DNA of 64,000 nt from Macrosoma leucophasiata (GCA_036365455.1 JAWQUS010000022.1:3348001-3412000); one strand, 5' to 3'; counted from the first letter of the stretch, positions 34,901-43,131 are shown. A program made the numbers and translations. Notes: a model not told the origin generated them from the sequence alone.

Positions 34901-37450
34901 ACTCTAACTGACTGACTGATGATTGACCGACTGACTCTGACTTTTACGCTGCTTAAGACTAATACAAATATCCTCTTACTTGACACTGGCAATAGCGATG
35001 CTATAATATAATTAAAAAAAAAAAACAATGAAATCACATTTTTTTTTATACAAAGTTTTTTTTAAACTTTGAATTATTTGTTATTTTATTTGACAACCCT
35101 AACAAGTTGTAGAATTCGTTCAGCATTTCACACACACATACCGTGCGTGGTGACGGTGAGGCGAACGGTACGAGTGTGTCGAGTCGGAGGAATTTTTCCA
35201 CACGTTCCATCTCAGATCTTTCGCCTGCACCTCGTAAATAATTAAAAGTTATTCCGTGCTCGCGTACCGAGGCTTAACTCGCGGAGTTAGGAGTTGGCGC
35301 AGTTCGTGCAAGATTAGTGCACGTTTTATATTAGCTTCCGTGTTACGTGCCACCTGACACTGCTCGATCTTGCCAGACGAGTGCCAGCAACATGGAGATG
35401 CGGGAATGTTCACGACATTCTGTACCTCAAGGCATTTAATAAATCTGTATTTCTTTTTCAGGTCTCCCATCAGCATCATTAGCTATAGTAGGACGTTTCG
35501 CTGTCAACATATCCTATAACATCGGTATGCAATATGCAGCTGAATTGTTGCCAACAGTTGTCAGAGCTCAGGGCTTGGCGCTCATACATATTGTGGGATA
35601 CGTCTCTACTATACTGGTGCCTTACATTGTTTATATGGTACGTACCTATTAAAGCCCCCAAATACCAGCTTGGTCCACTTGACTCCCTACAAAGACGCCC
35701 TGTTCGTATTGTTAACGATCCAGGACTTACTAAAAGAATCGAACATCTGAGCCTGCGCAGAGATATTGGGAGTCTATGCGTGTTGTACCGTCTCTACAAT
35801 GGTGAGTGCTCTGCTGAACTGTTCGACATGGTGCCACCGTTTCTTTTCCTACACCGTACTACCCGCCAAAGAGAGAAGTTCCACTCTCACCGACTGGACA
35901 CCTGGCAGTGCTCAACGGTGCGGTTTTCACGTTCGTTCCTGCCCAGAACGTGTAAGTTGTGGAACGTACTTCCCTTATTACAGCAATTTTAAGGGGTCAA
36001 TAAAATAAATCTATCATTACGAAAACAGGAAAAATAATGCGATAAATGTATGAAGTATAAAGCTAGTTATATAATGCGAAATATCAGGATAAGTCTATCT
36101 GTATCCGTAGCTGTATCCATATCCGTATCCACATCCGTATTTGTATCCATAAAGGTATCTATCAGTATTCGTATCTGTATTCATATCAGTATCCGTATCC
36201 ATTACAGGATCCGTATCCGTACCCATATCAGTATCTTTAAATATACATCCGTATACTTATCCGTATATATAATAGTATCCGGTTCGTATTTGGTCTACGA
36301 AAATACGACCATGTTTCAGAATTTCGCGAACAACTCAAGTGGTTACCAATCCGCCTGCGCAGGAATGCACATATTTTTTCATTTCTTTACTGTCTACTAT
36401 TTCATCCACAGATCCCACCTTATCTTAAAGAACGTTTCCATTGGCTCGGCCTAACCCATCCTCTCTACCTTCGCTCTTCCGTAAATCTTATTCTTAAAAT
36501 TCCTTTACATAGTTGTGTCAAACTCCTTTACTGTAGAAGCCACACGTCTATGGAATTCCTTACCCTTATAAATATTCGACAAGCCAAAACTCTTGAGACG
36601 TTTAAAAATCGCCTAAAAAGTTTTTACTATACAAAAAATTAGAAGCTGTTGTTGGCAAGTCTTGTAGATATGCACTCATATATAATGCTTTATTTATTTG
36701 GAATTATTATTATTTTATGTATTATTGTATATATATTATGGTATATATACAATAATATATATTATTATGTTATTCTATATATTATAAGAACCTGTATTTA
36801 TTTTATTATAGTAGATATTTTATGATTATATGGTATTGATATTATTATGTGTCTGTTTATGTGTAAATCTTAATTATTACTATTATTTATTTACTGTTCT
36901 ATATTTTGATCTGTACACCCCTAACCTACTCTTTTACATCTTTTCCTCTACCCAAAGGTTGTCTGGTAGAGATCGCTCATCTAGCGATAAGGCCGCCTCT
37001 TGTATACTTTGTAACTCTATTGTGTATTTGTTTGTATTCTTTACTGGTGTGCAATAAAGTGTATTGCTGTTGTTGTTGTTGTTATCCGTACTCGTATCAG
37101 TGTCTGTATCCGTATCCGTATCCGTATCCGTATCCGTATAAATATCCGTATCCCTATCCATATCCTCATGATGCGGGGCGGGTCGCTAACCCTAGTACTA
37201 TTAATTAACATACGTATACCTACTCGTAGAATAATATGTTTATGTATTTAACGTTTAAAGTGTTTTTTTTTCAGGCAACAATAGCAATGGAAATCCCCCT
37301 TCTAATCTTAGGCTCGATAGGCATACTATCTGGGTGCCTGTGCCTGTGTCTGCCTGAGTCCATGGGCAAGGATATGCCTCAGACCATCCAGGATGGGGAG
37401 GATTATGGGAGAGATCAGAAGTTCTGGGATTTGCCTTGTTGGCCCAGGTA
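22909..37450 (+). CDS. SLC22-type organic cation transporter (carcinine-transporter-like), gene 2
   Basis: Exons: 22909-22984, 23467-23677, 24908-25088, 25931-26060, 27564-27692, 28938-29130, 30632-30737, 32650-32897, 33919-33998, 35462-35637, 37275-37447. Every junction has GT..AG ends and matching phase, giving 568 residues if translation stops at TAA 37448-37450. That is the usual length for SLC22. Order of marks: cytoplasmic N-terminus; helix 1 (MLFLLMIPYAFFFAF, residues ~45-62); a Cys-bearing extracellular loop with the NYT glycosylation site (~96-165); MFS motif GWVADKYGR (~186-194); helices 3-6; PESARWLISQGR (~302-313); a second MFS-like motif DILGRRW (~423-429); AAELLPTVVRAQG; and LPES..MPQT near the end. 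It should act as a plasma-membrane transporter of small organic cations; the substrate is not readable. Introns are packed with retroposons and MITEs. ATG 22909 is chosen because an in-frame TAA lies upstream and it splices in phase to the conserved exons. Confidence 0.9.
23010..23350 (-). repeat. Retroposon A copy and extra 3' fragment
   Basis: 23010-23291 is a complete copy in intron 1 of gene 2. 23300-23350 repeats GTTAAGTGATGACTGCAGCC. Confidence 0.85.
23359..23415 (-). repeat. SINE G head fragment
   Basis: TTAACCGAGTAGATCGCTTC to GGGCCATGCGCGCTTC; only the head remains. Confidence 0.7.
23467..23677 (+). CDS. Gene 2, exon 2
   Basis: Residues 26-95. It encodes NDTPRKLRDLDDLFPYIGDF, then helix 1. 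Acceptor TTTCAG. Of two possible donors (23678 GTGGGT, 23682 GTAAAC), only the first keeps the next exon open: the second would put a wrong frame into exon 3. Confidence 0.9.
23769..24381 (-). mobile_element. GC-rich retroposon with target duplication
   Basis: A GC-rich block inside AT-rich gene 2 intron 2. AAGGTACCGTAGCC (23755-23768) and AAGGTACCATAGCC (24382-24395) flank it, and a T run at the left is the minus-strand poly(A) tail. A second, older copy is at 8389-8745. No protein family recognised in any frame. Confidence 0.78.
24541..24818 (+). repeat. Retroposon A copy
   Basis: Full-length, from ACTGGTGGTAGTGCTCC to CACTGCCATTAC, about 90 bp before exon 3 of gene 2. Confidence 0.88.
24908..25088 (+). 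CDS. Gene 2, exon 3
   Basis: Residues 96-156: the large extracellular loop of SLC22 proteins, with several Cys (KCH, KKCGQW) and a glycosylation site NYT. The acceptor ends ATTGCAG at 24907; the donor GTAAGT is in phase 0. Confidence 0.9.
25193..25246. repeat. Short inverted repeat
   Basis: GGCTCTCTCAAGGAGGGTTG at left reappears inverted within about 10 nt (CAACCCTCCTTGAGAGAGCC). It forms a strong hairpin. Confidence 0.85.
25290..25470 (+). repeat. Dispersed repeat (TAGCTGTTGACCGCGGCTCC type)
   Basis: Matches the general form TACTAGCTGTTGNCCGCG...CCGTTCAG repeated across such genomes; weaker relatives at 47520-47590 and 56240-56455. It is preceded by a 25180-25245 inverted repeat. Confidence 0.5.
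25526..25800. mobile_element. MITE C copy, hAT-like
   Basis: CATAGAGCAACAC at both ends (inverted), with a perfect 8-bp duplication ATATTATA at 25518-25525 and 25801-25808. Intron 3 of gene 2. Confidence 0.92.
25931..26060 (+). CDS. Gene 2, exon 4
   Basis: Residues 157-199. Contains helix 2 and the MFS signature GWVADKYGRIPALVG. Acceptor TTCCACAG, donor GTAAGA in phase 1. Confidence 0.93.
26352..26633 (-). repeat. Retroposon A copy
   Basis: Full-length, poly-T at left, CTCTACCACCAG at right. Intron 4 of gene 2. Confidence 0.88.
26789..27516 (-). mobile_element. RTE-like LINE, 5'-truncated copy
   Basis: The minus strand encodes over 200 residues of the polyprotein C-terminus: YLGCAFSKDGRYTTDIERRV, LRKICGVSLTDRVRN, MLRWFGHIERMSNERMTKQ and GRPRLTYHDQIGRILSDGG. 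The tail has TGTATGTATGTATG on the plus strand. The frame is almost intact, so the copy is fairly young. The catalytic reverse transcriptase core is not included. Intron 4 of gene 2. Confidence 0.88.
27564..27692 (+). CDS. Gene 2, exon 5
   Basis: Residues 200-242: helices 3 and 4 (TNMAGCIAGIGTAFTNSFWS, VCRFLVGVAYDN). The acceptor CTACCCTCAG lies about 45 nt beyond the end of an RTE-like LINE fragment. Donor GTAAAT, phase 1. Confidence 0.92.
27717..28015 (-). repeat. tRNA-headed SINE T copy
   Basis: Head CTACCACTAAGCTACTGAGG at right, B-box-like GGGTATCGAACCC. Retroposon A follows directly. Confidence 0.82.
28016..28306 (-). repeat. Retroposon A copy
   Basis: Full-length copy abutting the SINE T head. 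Intron 5 of gene 2. A degraded relative may lie at 28615-28760. Confidence 0.87.
28938..29130 (+). CDS. Gene 2, exon 6
   Basis: Residues 243-306: VEYVGPKWRTFVANMSIG, two hydrophobic helices, and the conserved VPESAR border. Acceptor ATGCCAG, donor GTGAAT, phase 2. Confidence 0.92.
29425..29705 (+). repeat. Retroposon A, subfamily B copy, rearranged 3' end
   Basis: Contains ACCGCATTACCTAATCTAGA and GGTCTCAGGTATGGGCAACG. The tail region has a short internal duplication of GTGATGACTGCATGTGAACT. Confidence 0.7.
29792..30584. mobile_element. TIR element with MITE C nested inside
   Basis: A perfect 19-bp inverted end, CTAACACCCATATTCTAGG (29792-29810; inverted 30566-30584). MITE C occupies 30058-30350. 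No transposase seen. Intron 6 of gene 2. Confidence 0.8.
30058..30350. mobile_element. MITE C copy
   Basis: CATAGAGCAAC at left and, inverted, CATAGAGCAACG at right. The target duplication is imperfect (GCAAAAC against GCAAACT). Confidence 0.85.
30632..30737 (+). CDS. Gene 2, exon 7
   Basis: Residues 307-342: RWLISQGRIDEAVKIL, the conserved start of the large cytoplasmic loop of SLC22 proteins. Acceptor TTTTTCAG, donor GTAACA in phase 0. Confidence 0.92.
30805..31179 (+). repeat. SINE G copy with 14-bp target duplication
   Basis: Head GCGCGCATGGCCCAGCGG, tail GGGTTGCCATTATTATT. TAGACAGCGTCGGG lies at 30791-30804 and 31180-31193. Intron 7 of gene 2. Confidence 0.9.
31194..31345 (+). repeat. 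Fragment of the 823-1109 repeat
   Basis: GAATTCTTATACTGGTGCAG, CGAACAATGGCGGT and CCATTCCATAGGGCGG match the duplicated unit near the window start. Confidence 0.55.
31351..31635 (+). repeat. Retroposon A copy
   Basis: Full-length plus-orientation copy with A tail. It is followed by a piece related to 1372-1480. Confidence 0.87.
32030..32347 (-). repeat. SINE G copy
   Basis: Tail at left (CTGCAACCCATTATACGTCC), head at right, shortened before CCGGGCTATGCGCGC. Intron 7 of gene 2. Confidence 0.8.
32650..32897 (+). CDS. Gene 2, exon 8
   Basis: Residues 343-424: end of the cytoplasmic loop (SVADLFKTPRLRRN), helix 7, then GLDIFLTFTVATATEFPAD and the helix leading to the second MFS motif. Acceptor TATTTTCAG, donor GTAAGT, phase 2. 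Confidence 0.92.
33300..33505. mobile_element. MITE Q copy, partial
   Basis: Shares CTGTAGAGCGTTAT, AATACCGGACT and GCAGAGATAACGCT with the better-bounded copy at 54517-54771. The outer ends are degraded. Confidence 0.7.
33534..33914 (+). repeat. SINE G copy inserted at the exon 9 acceptor
   Basis: The element spans 33551-33897, with a 17-bp duplication ATTATTATGTCCATATT at 33534-33550 and 33898-33914. The second copy of the duplication is followed at once by TCAG and exon 9 of gene 2. Confidence 0.92.
33919..33998 (+). CDS. Gene 2, exon 9
   Basis: Residues 425-451: LGRRWLAFGTLVMSGLFSFL. The exon lies directly behind a SINE whose 17-bp target duplication supplies the pyrimidine stretch of its acceptor (see 33534-33914). 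Donor GTAAGT, phase 1. Confidence 0.9.
34380..34540 (+). repeat. Dispersed repeat fragment
   Basis: Contains GTAAGACATCCATTGCTGGAC and an inverted relative of the 1372-1480 GCCAATCCGCCTGC block. 34020-34380 is unassigned. Confidence 0.4.
34744..35006 (+). repeat. Dispersed repeat P copy
   Basis: Same order of blocks as 18708-18985. 35100-35450, which follows, is GC-richer unassigned DNA ending AATAAATCTGTATTTC just before exon 10. Confidence 0.7.
35462..35637 (+). CDS. Gene 2, exon 10
   Basis: Residues 452-510, the counterpart of gene 1 exon 597-772. Acceptor CTTTTTCAG. The donor GTACGT is weaker than that of gene 1. A LINE fragment begins within about 20 nt downstream. Confidence 0.92.
35650..35995 (+). 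pseudogene. LINE polyprotein C-terminus (CR1/jockey-like)
   Basis: Encodes LGPLDSLQRRPVRIVNDPGL, LRRDIGSLCVLYRLYNGECS and SRSFLPRTCKLWNVLP, the usual C-terminal pattern of CR1- or jockey-type ORF2 proteins. Ends at TAA then GGGGTCAATAAAATAAA. Begins within about 15 nt of the exon 10 donor of gene 2. Confidence 0.8.
36097..36290 (+). repeat. Degenerate TATCCG hexanucleotide array
   Basis: Many GTATCCGTATCC-like units with drift. A purer array lies at 37084-37165. Confidence 0.85.
36405..36645 (+). pseudogene. LINE polyprotein C-terminus, second type
   Basis: Encodes LKERFHWLGLTHPLYLRSSV and INIRQAKTLETFKNRLKSFY before TAG, another non-LTR retrotransposon C-terminus. 36650-36830 is TA-rich with short palindromes. 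Confidence 0.65.
37084..37165 (+). repeat. TATCCG hexanucleotide array
   Basis: Consecutive GTATCC units, preceded by a short TTG run. Intron 10 of gene 2. Confidence 0.9.
37275..37447 (+). CDS. Gene 2, exon 11 (last exon found)
   Basis: Residues 511-567 plus two bases. Final helix, then LPESMGKDMPQTIQDGEDYG. The exon ends in a donor-like GTAATT. Read through, the frame is Arg and TAA (37448-37450). Gene 1 splices on from this point to a tail exon. I could not find such an exon for gene 2 before 43,600, so either gene 2 ends here or the tail exon is short, diverged or missed. Confidence 0.85.
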
Positions 37451-37542
37451 ATTTAACGTCTATAAAAAAATACACAGGGTATCGAAATAACGGATTCCGG
37501 AAGCGAACAAAATTGGTAATTGTGCTTGATAATGGAAACAAC

Positions 37543-37823
37543 ACACCGCGGAAACTCCGCCAAAATTCCATACAAACGCGCTCTATTACTCACAGACTTA
37601 TTTTATTGTCCATTTTAAACTACGTATAGAATGGACACTTCGACGTCCCGCCCGATTTGCTCGCATCACTCAACCCCTTCCCCTCTTATGGGCGACAGTT
37701 GGTATTTTGTACTTGCTACGCACACAGGTGCGCGTGTAAATACACGTCACTGATTGATGTCTGTGTAAAAAAAACCAAATTAAGCCTTTGTATGGAATTT
37801 TGGCGGAGTGTCCGCGGTGTGGC
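37543..37823 (+). mobile_element. MITE M relative with inverted ends
   Basis: Left ACACCGCGG.AACTCCGCC and right GGCGGAGTGTCCGCGGTGT are inverted copies continuing over about 35 bp. The body matches other MITE M copies. Confidence 0.75.
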
Positions 37824-38135
37824 TACGGCCGCACATAAAACACAAACTTACTCACACACGCACACTGTCGCAATGTGATGTAGCGTAACCTGCGTATTCT
37901 TCAATTGGCATTCGCTAGTAATAAGATTCATTTTTACTATTTCATTTCTTAAATTATTATTTCATTTAAAATAAAATCTCTTTCTTTCTTTCTTTCTTTT
38001 GGTTAATGGCAACTACCAACTTTTAAGGGTAATTCTGCCAAAGTCCGGTGATAGAAGAGGCACAAGTGAAAGGAAAATGCCCGGTAGAGATGAAAATAAA
38101 ATCTCAACGAATTCTAATAAACTTGTTGAGACTAA

Positions 38136-38470
38136 CATCTTTTTTTTTTATGGCATCGCTATTACGCATATTGCCAGTGTCAAGTAAAACGATATTTCAT
38201 ATTTATATAAGCAGCGTAAAAGTTAGTATAATATAGTCATCAAGTATAATATGTAAGTATCAAGTACATAAGTTATCAAGTATAATATGTCAGTCAAGTG
38301 AGTTACAATCAAGTTATTCGAGTAAAGCGATGGCTACTTTACCAGAACATTTACAATGTGGTTTTGGAGGCAACCTGAAAGGTCGTATTTACGCACTGTT
38401 ATTCTATTTCACTATACACGGGCACTGTAATAAACCTATATCAAACAAAATGCCACCAACTTTATTCAAT
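38136..38470 (-). repeat. Dispersed repeat P copy
   Basis: Inverted copy of the 18708-18985 family, with a short GTATCAAGTA duplication inside. Confidence 0.7.
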
Positions 38471-38874
38471 ATAACTTAAAAATACACCAAGAAAGTGAAA
38501 TAAAATAAGAGCACAACACGCCTCTTTCAAGGTTCCCGCCAAAACTCCAAGTCTAACATCTTAATATGGATAGACGTTAGTCTCATTTTCATGGGTGACC
38601 ATAATTTCTTTAATTGTAATTAATTTTGGGACCAAATGTTACTTATATTAATAATGTCTGAAATCGATTCGGTTATCGATTCTGAACAAACTAGTTTCGG
38701 GTTGGTACACGTAGACACTTACACAAAGACCAAGGTCATTTATTTATTTATTTATTTATTGGCAATCCAACAGCGATACATAACTAATATAAGTACAGAA
38801 CTAAAAATATACCAATATGGCCAATCAAGGATTTAGTGTTTAAGGATTAAGATTAATTTTAGATTAATTAGCAG

Positions 38875-38878
<4 letters not shown>

Positions 38879-38919
<41 letters not shown>

Positions 38920-38930
38920 CGCGTGCGTGC
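38879..38930 (+). repeat. GT microsatellite
   Basis: About 17 uninterrupted GT units, then GCGTGC variants. Confidence 0.95.
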
Positions 38931-39591
38931 TTATACTTGTTCTAGATGATTACGGTGTAATTTCATTATTTACTTTTTGAAAGAAGCCTTAGACAGATGG
39001 AATATATCTAACTCTGAATATGACTTATTGTAACGTCTAACTAATCTTGTTAAAGTAGATTTTGTTTCCATAATTAGTGCTTTTTATCGGCACGGATAAT
39101 AGAAGAGTGTGACGCGTTCGATAAATCGGCGTTTGTAGTGAGATGGATGCTAATAGACTAGGACAGTCAAGTGCACCTGTAAGAATCGCCTGTAATAGGA
39201 TCATGTCGCTCTGTTTACATCTATTTTCGAGAGAATCTACTTTGTAGAATACGCTTGCTTTCTCATAGCTATCAAAGTGTTTATAGTCCTTAAAAGATAT
39301 ATATTTAAAAAAAAAATTTGAATAGATTCTAATTTCTGAATATGAATGGCATAGAAGAGAAACCAAATATTACTAGAGTATTCTAGAATACTTCGCACAT
39401 AGGTATTATACAGTAATATAATACAGTCCAGACTATTAAAGTTTTGGGTAACACGCTTGATAAAACCAAGTTGTTTAAAGGCTTTATTTATAACGTATCA
39501 ATGTGATCGTTCATGGTTAATTTGCTGTCCAAATGCACTCCTAGGTCTCTATAGAGGTTACGCTTGAGATATCTGTACCGTTAAAATTGTA

Positions 39592-39849
39592 GTTTTATAT
39601 TATTTGGCATTAACACATGCTTGTGAAATATATTTTATTTTAAAGAAAAGCGGAAAGAAAAATTTGACTTCAGGCGAGACTCGAACTCGCGGCCTACTGG
39701 GAATCTAGTCCAGCCGCTCTTCCAATTGAGCTACTGAAGTCCTGCCCGATTTGTCAAATCTTTCCTTAACATTTATTGCATTGCTTTATGGTAGCAGCAG
39801 CGCCATCTATTGCCAACTATGCTAGTTAGGCAACCGATATAATAGATAT
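39592..39849 (-). mobile_element. tRNA-containing retroposon, straight copy
   Basis: Flanked by the 13-bp duplication CGTTAAAATTGTA (39579-39591, 39850-39862). On the minus strand it carries an internal tRNA-like unit about 100 bp from its 5' end, then AAATTTTT and an AT-rich tail. Confidence 0.85.
39669..39739 (-). tRNA. tRNA-like unit (probably not a functional tRNA)
   Basis: Folds as a cloverleaf on the minus strand: acceptor ACTTCAG/CTGAAGT, D-arm GCTC/GAGC, T-arm GCGAG TTCGAGT CTCGC, and an anticodon arm CTGG/CCAG with a damaged loop (ACTAGATTC). By eye it is closest to tRNA-Tyr but without a proper anticodon. It sits inside a retroposon and a related copy is at 52054-52130, so it is read as retroposon sequence. 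Confidence 0.5.
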
Positions 39850-40798
39850 CGTTAAAATTGTATTTAAATTCAATTGGGCGTGTTTTTCTACTTCTAGCAC
39901 TTCCCATAACCACAGCCTGCATACGATTTTTTATATATGAACTAAACCATCTTAGCAGATTTCCATGTATACCCAACTCATTAAGCTTTTGAAGCAGAAT
40001 TAAGTGATCGACACGATCGAAGGCCTTTTCAAAGTCTGTGTAAATAACATCTTCTTGGCATTTTTCGTCCAAAGATTGTAATATATAGTCTGTGAATACT
40101 GTTAAGTTACTGTAGAGCGACCCCTCATAAAACCATGTTGTTGGTAAGGAATTAATCTTGAAATTTGTGGTCTAATGTGATTATCGACAATTTTTTCCAA
40201 TAATTTGCTGATTGTGTTGAGAATAGATATCGGGCGGTAGTTTTTCTCAGATCATATTGGCCTTTGGAACTTTGCCGGTGAATGACAAAGAATGACTCTT
40301 TTTCTTTTCTTTTTACTCTTTGTTATCAGTTTGTAAAGGGGAAAAGAGACATTCTACTGATATACTTTTACATTAGTTTATTACATTCAGTTTTATCTTA
40401 GTGATATTCTTGACTTTACATATATTTTTTATCTTGTTTGACATGTATATCAATTGTTATTCGCTTTAATTTATTTTGTTTGTTTTTGACGTGTCATAAG
40501 AGGTGCCTGTCACTTAATGAATAAATGAGTTTCTGATTCTGATTCTGATTCTGTAGTCATAATGCAGATGCGTATAGTAATTCTGAGGCAATACGAAGTT
40601 TATCGGAACAGCTCTTTACAGCAACTTACAAGATTGTTTTATTGTCAACAGGAAGAACAGTAGCAAAGCACAAGCTACCAAATATTGAAGAAGATTTGAC
40701 TTAAAATTTTCCAAAGAAATAAAACGATTAAATTAAACTGTGTTTTTTTTTTAAATTATAATTTATTGACTAGTCGTTCTCACAACTTTATATACTTA

Positions 40799-40936
40799 CC
40801 TCCTTATTCATAAACGTATTTTAGCTAAAGTGTTGCTAATCTCTCCTTTGTCTTTTTCTATCCTGCACATTTGACAATGCAACTGACAGAGACAAAGCAT
40901 TCTATAGTTAAAAATGTACGTTTATGAATAAGGGGG
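40799..40936. mobile_element. MITE E copy
   Basis: The ends TCCTTATTCATAAACGTA are inverted at the right. About 140 bp; the interior CTATCCTGCACATTTGAC is shared by all five copies. Confidence 0.85.
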
Positions 40937-40959
40937 CTAACCATAACGGGGTGGGGGGG

Positions 40960-41241
40960 GAGGGTAACCACCACGCTGCTCCAATGCGGATTGGTGGAGA
41001 TACGGGTTAGTGGCCAATCCGCTGTCGGATGTTTTCAAACCATATGGGCATAATGCCTCCGATAAGGTTTAACGACTGCTTTCTATCGATAACGACCGGG
41101 ACCGACGGCTTAACGTGCCCTCCGAAGCACGGAAATGCGCATTTTAATATGCTACTAGCGGTCACCCATCACACACCCGAACGCGCCCGTAATGCTTGAG
41201 CGAGTAGATCGCTTATGATCTACACCAACCGCAGGGCCATG
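40960..41241 (-). repeat. SINE G copy, tail-less
   Basis: From CCACCACGCTGCTCCAATGC to the head CAACCGCAGGGCCATG. The tail is replaced by a G-rich run. Confidence 0.75.
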
Positions 41242-41331
41242 AAATGAGAATTAAATACAACTAAAAACGGATGCGCCAGTAAAAAACAGGGCATTTTCGA
41301 TCTTGGCCGTGAAAAATCTCTTAAAGATTAA

Positions 41332-41477
41332 CCCCCATATTCATAAACGTATTTTAGCTAAAGTGTTGCTAATCTCTCCTTTGTCTTTTTCTATCCTGCA
41401 CATTGGACGATGCAACTGACAGAGACAAAGCAGTCTATGGCTAAAACGTATCTAATGTACGTTTATGAATAAGGGGG
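41332..41477. mobile_element. MITE E copy
   Basis: CCCCCATATTCATAAACGTA at left and its inverse at right. GATTAA and TTAAAC flank it. Confidence 0.85.
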
Positions 41478-41577
41478 TTAAACTTTTACGTGTCCTTCTG
41501 GGTCAGCAAAGTAAAATTCGTGGACACGGGCAGCCAGAGAAAAAAAAAACAGCAAAACGAGGTCAATCATCTTTTTT

Positions 41578-41712
41578 TATGGTATGAAGGTAGCAAACAA
41601 GCATGCAGTTCACATTGATGTTAAGTGATGACTGTAGACACCCATATAAAGACCAGAGGTCAAAATGCAGATGCGTTGCCATCCCTGAGACCTTAGTTAT
41701 TATGTCTCTGGA
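41578..41712 (-). repeat. Retroposon A, subfamily B fragment
   Basis: GGTAGCAAACAAGCATGCAG to TATTATGTCTCTGG; the head half is missing. Confidence 0.75.
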
Positions 41713-41754
41713 GTTTTTATGTCTATATGCCATGGACGTTCACATTATCTTTAT

Positions 41755-41940
41755 TTAATTTAATAATATTTGTATTAAATCTAAGGTTTTGACAAAAGAG
41801 TACCATGCTGAGTTTGTTGGGTAGCGGAGTTCTTCTCAGTAGTGCCTGCACTTGGAACTCTGCTAAGTGAATGACTATGATTATGACGAACAGATTTTTC
41901 ATTTTCTTCTATGAAGGAATTGAAAAATTTGATGATTCAC
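41755..41940. repeat. Dispersed repeat (GCAGAGTTCC family)
   Basis: Inverted relative of 9640-9790: TTTGTTGGGTAGCGGAGTTC, CACTTGGAACTCTGC and a run ending TTTCATTTTCTTC. Confidence 0.6.
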
Positions 41941-42122
41941 GTATCGGTTAAATATTATTAATAAATTGGTATTTATTAATACCTATTGAATTATTATTAC
42001 AAGTCATTCTCTTTAAGTAGCTTATAGTCCGACAATGCAAAAGTGTCCTTGTAGACCAATTTGAAATAAATGATTTGAATTTTGAATTAAATTTTGAATT
42101 TTCTGTGATAGTTTTAGATTTT

Positions 42123-42413
42123 ACTGGTGGTAGAGCTTCAGTGACGGAGCTCGCGGGCGTAGGCACCGCATTACCTAATATACTAGCCGCTAAATGGTAG
42201 TGTTCAGCACTATCGTGTTCCGGTTAGGTGGTAATGTACGGCCCTGTAATTTCCGGCACAGAGGCATAACACCTTAGGCCTCACTACCATTTAACGCATC
42301 TGCATTTTGACCTTGGTCTTCATGTGGGTGTCTATAGGCTGCAGTCATCACTTAACATCAATGTGAACTGCATGCTTGTTTGCCAAGCCCATTACATAAA
42401 AAAAAAAAAAAGT
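42123..42413 (+). repeat. Retroposon A copy
   Basis: Full-length with a long A tail. One segment near CTCACTACCATTTAACGC is altered. Confidence 0.85.
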
Positions 42414-42542
42414 TATTACGGGGCCATACATTACCATCTAACCGGAACACGATAGTGCTGAACACTAACATTTAGCGGCAGATAAATTAGGTAATGAGGT
42501 GTCTACGCCCTCGAGCTCCTACACTGGAACTTTACCACCAGT
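42414..42542 (-). repeat. Retroposon A, subfamily B half copy
   Basis: TTATTACGGGGCCATACATT to TACCACCAGT. With 41578-41712 it may be one older copy split by the 41713-42413 DNA. Confidence 0.7.
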
Positions 42543-42658
42543 AATCGTCCAAGTGCATTGATTACAAATCGAAATGTTCAACAATCGCCAGAGAAATGCT
42601 TTTGTTGCATGTAAACAATTTTGTAGTGAGGTGAAAGTATCGATACAATTTTTATCAT

Positions 42659-42953
42659 TTTTTTTTTTTTTTTATGTAATAAAAGTGGCAAACAAGCATG
42701 CAGTTCACATTGATGTTAAGTTATGACTGCAGCCTATAGACACCCACACAATGACCAGAGTTCAAAATGCAGATGCGCTGCCACTCCTGAGGCATTAGGT
42801 GATATGCCTCTGTGTCTGAAATTACAGGGCCGTACATTACCACCTGACCGGAACACGATAGTGCTGAACACTACCATTTAGCGGCAAGTATATTAGGTAA
42901 TGCGGTGGTCCTTACGCCCACGAGCTCCGTCACTGGAGCTCTACCACCAGTAA
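42659..42953 (-). repeat. Retroposon A copy
   Basis: Full-length, poly-T at left. Confidence 0.88.
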
Positions 42954-43131
42954 ATATCAAATGACTTACAATAATAATAATAATTACTTAATAGGTATTA
43001 ATGATAATCAAATTAAAATTATCAAATTAAATTAAATTGAACCGATTTTACACATCAAATCTTTCAATTCTTTCATAGAAGAAAAAGAAAAAACTATTTG
43101 TCATAAAAGAACCTTCTATCTTTATAGACAC

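Larger units (their letters stand above)
38985..40300 (-). pseudogene. Jockey-like LINE fragment, internally deleted and interrupted
   Basis: The minus strand encodes DVIYTDFEKAFDRVDHLILL and LRWFSSYIKNRMQAVV (start of the reverse transcriptase core). After an internal deletion that removes the YADD region come RDLGVHLDSKLTMNDHIDT and a C-terminal part (LLYNTYVRSILEYSSNIWF). Frameshifts are present. A tRNA-like retroposon (39592-39849) splits it. Confidence 0.82.

Noticed and set aside
36050..36454. A 134-codon frame rich in Ser, Val, Ile and Arg
   Set aside because: It is produced by the TATCCG repeat array running into a LINE fragment.
39669..39739. Functional tRNA gene
   Set aside because: The anticodon loop is not normal, a near-identical unit occurs at 52054 and both lie inside retroposons with target duplications.
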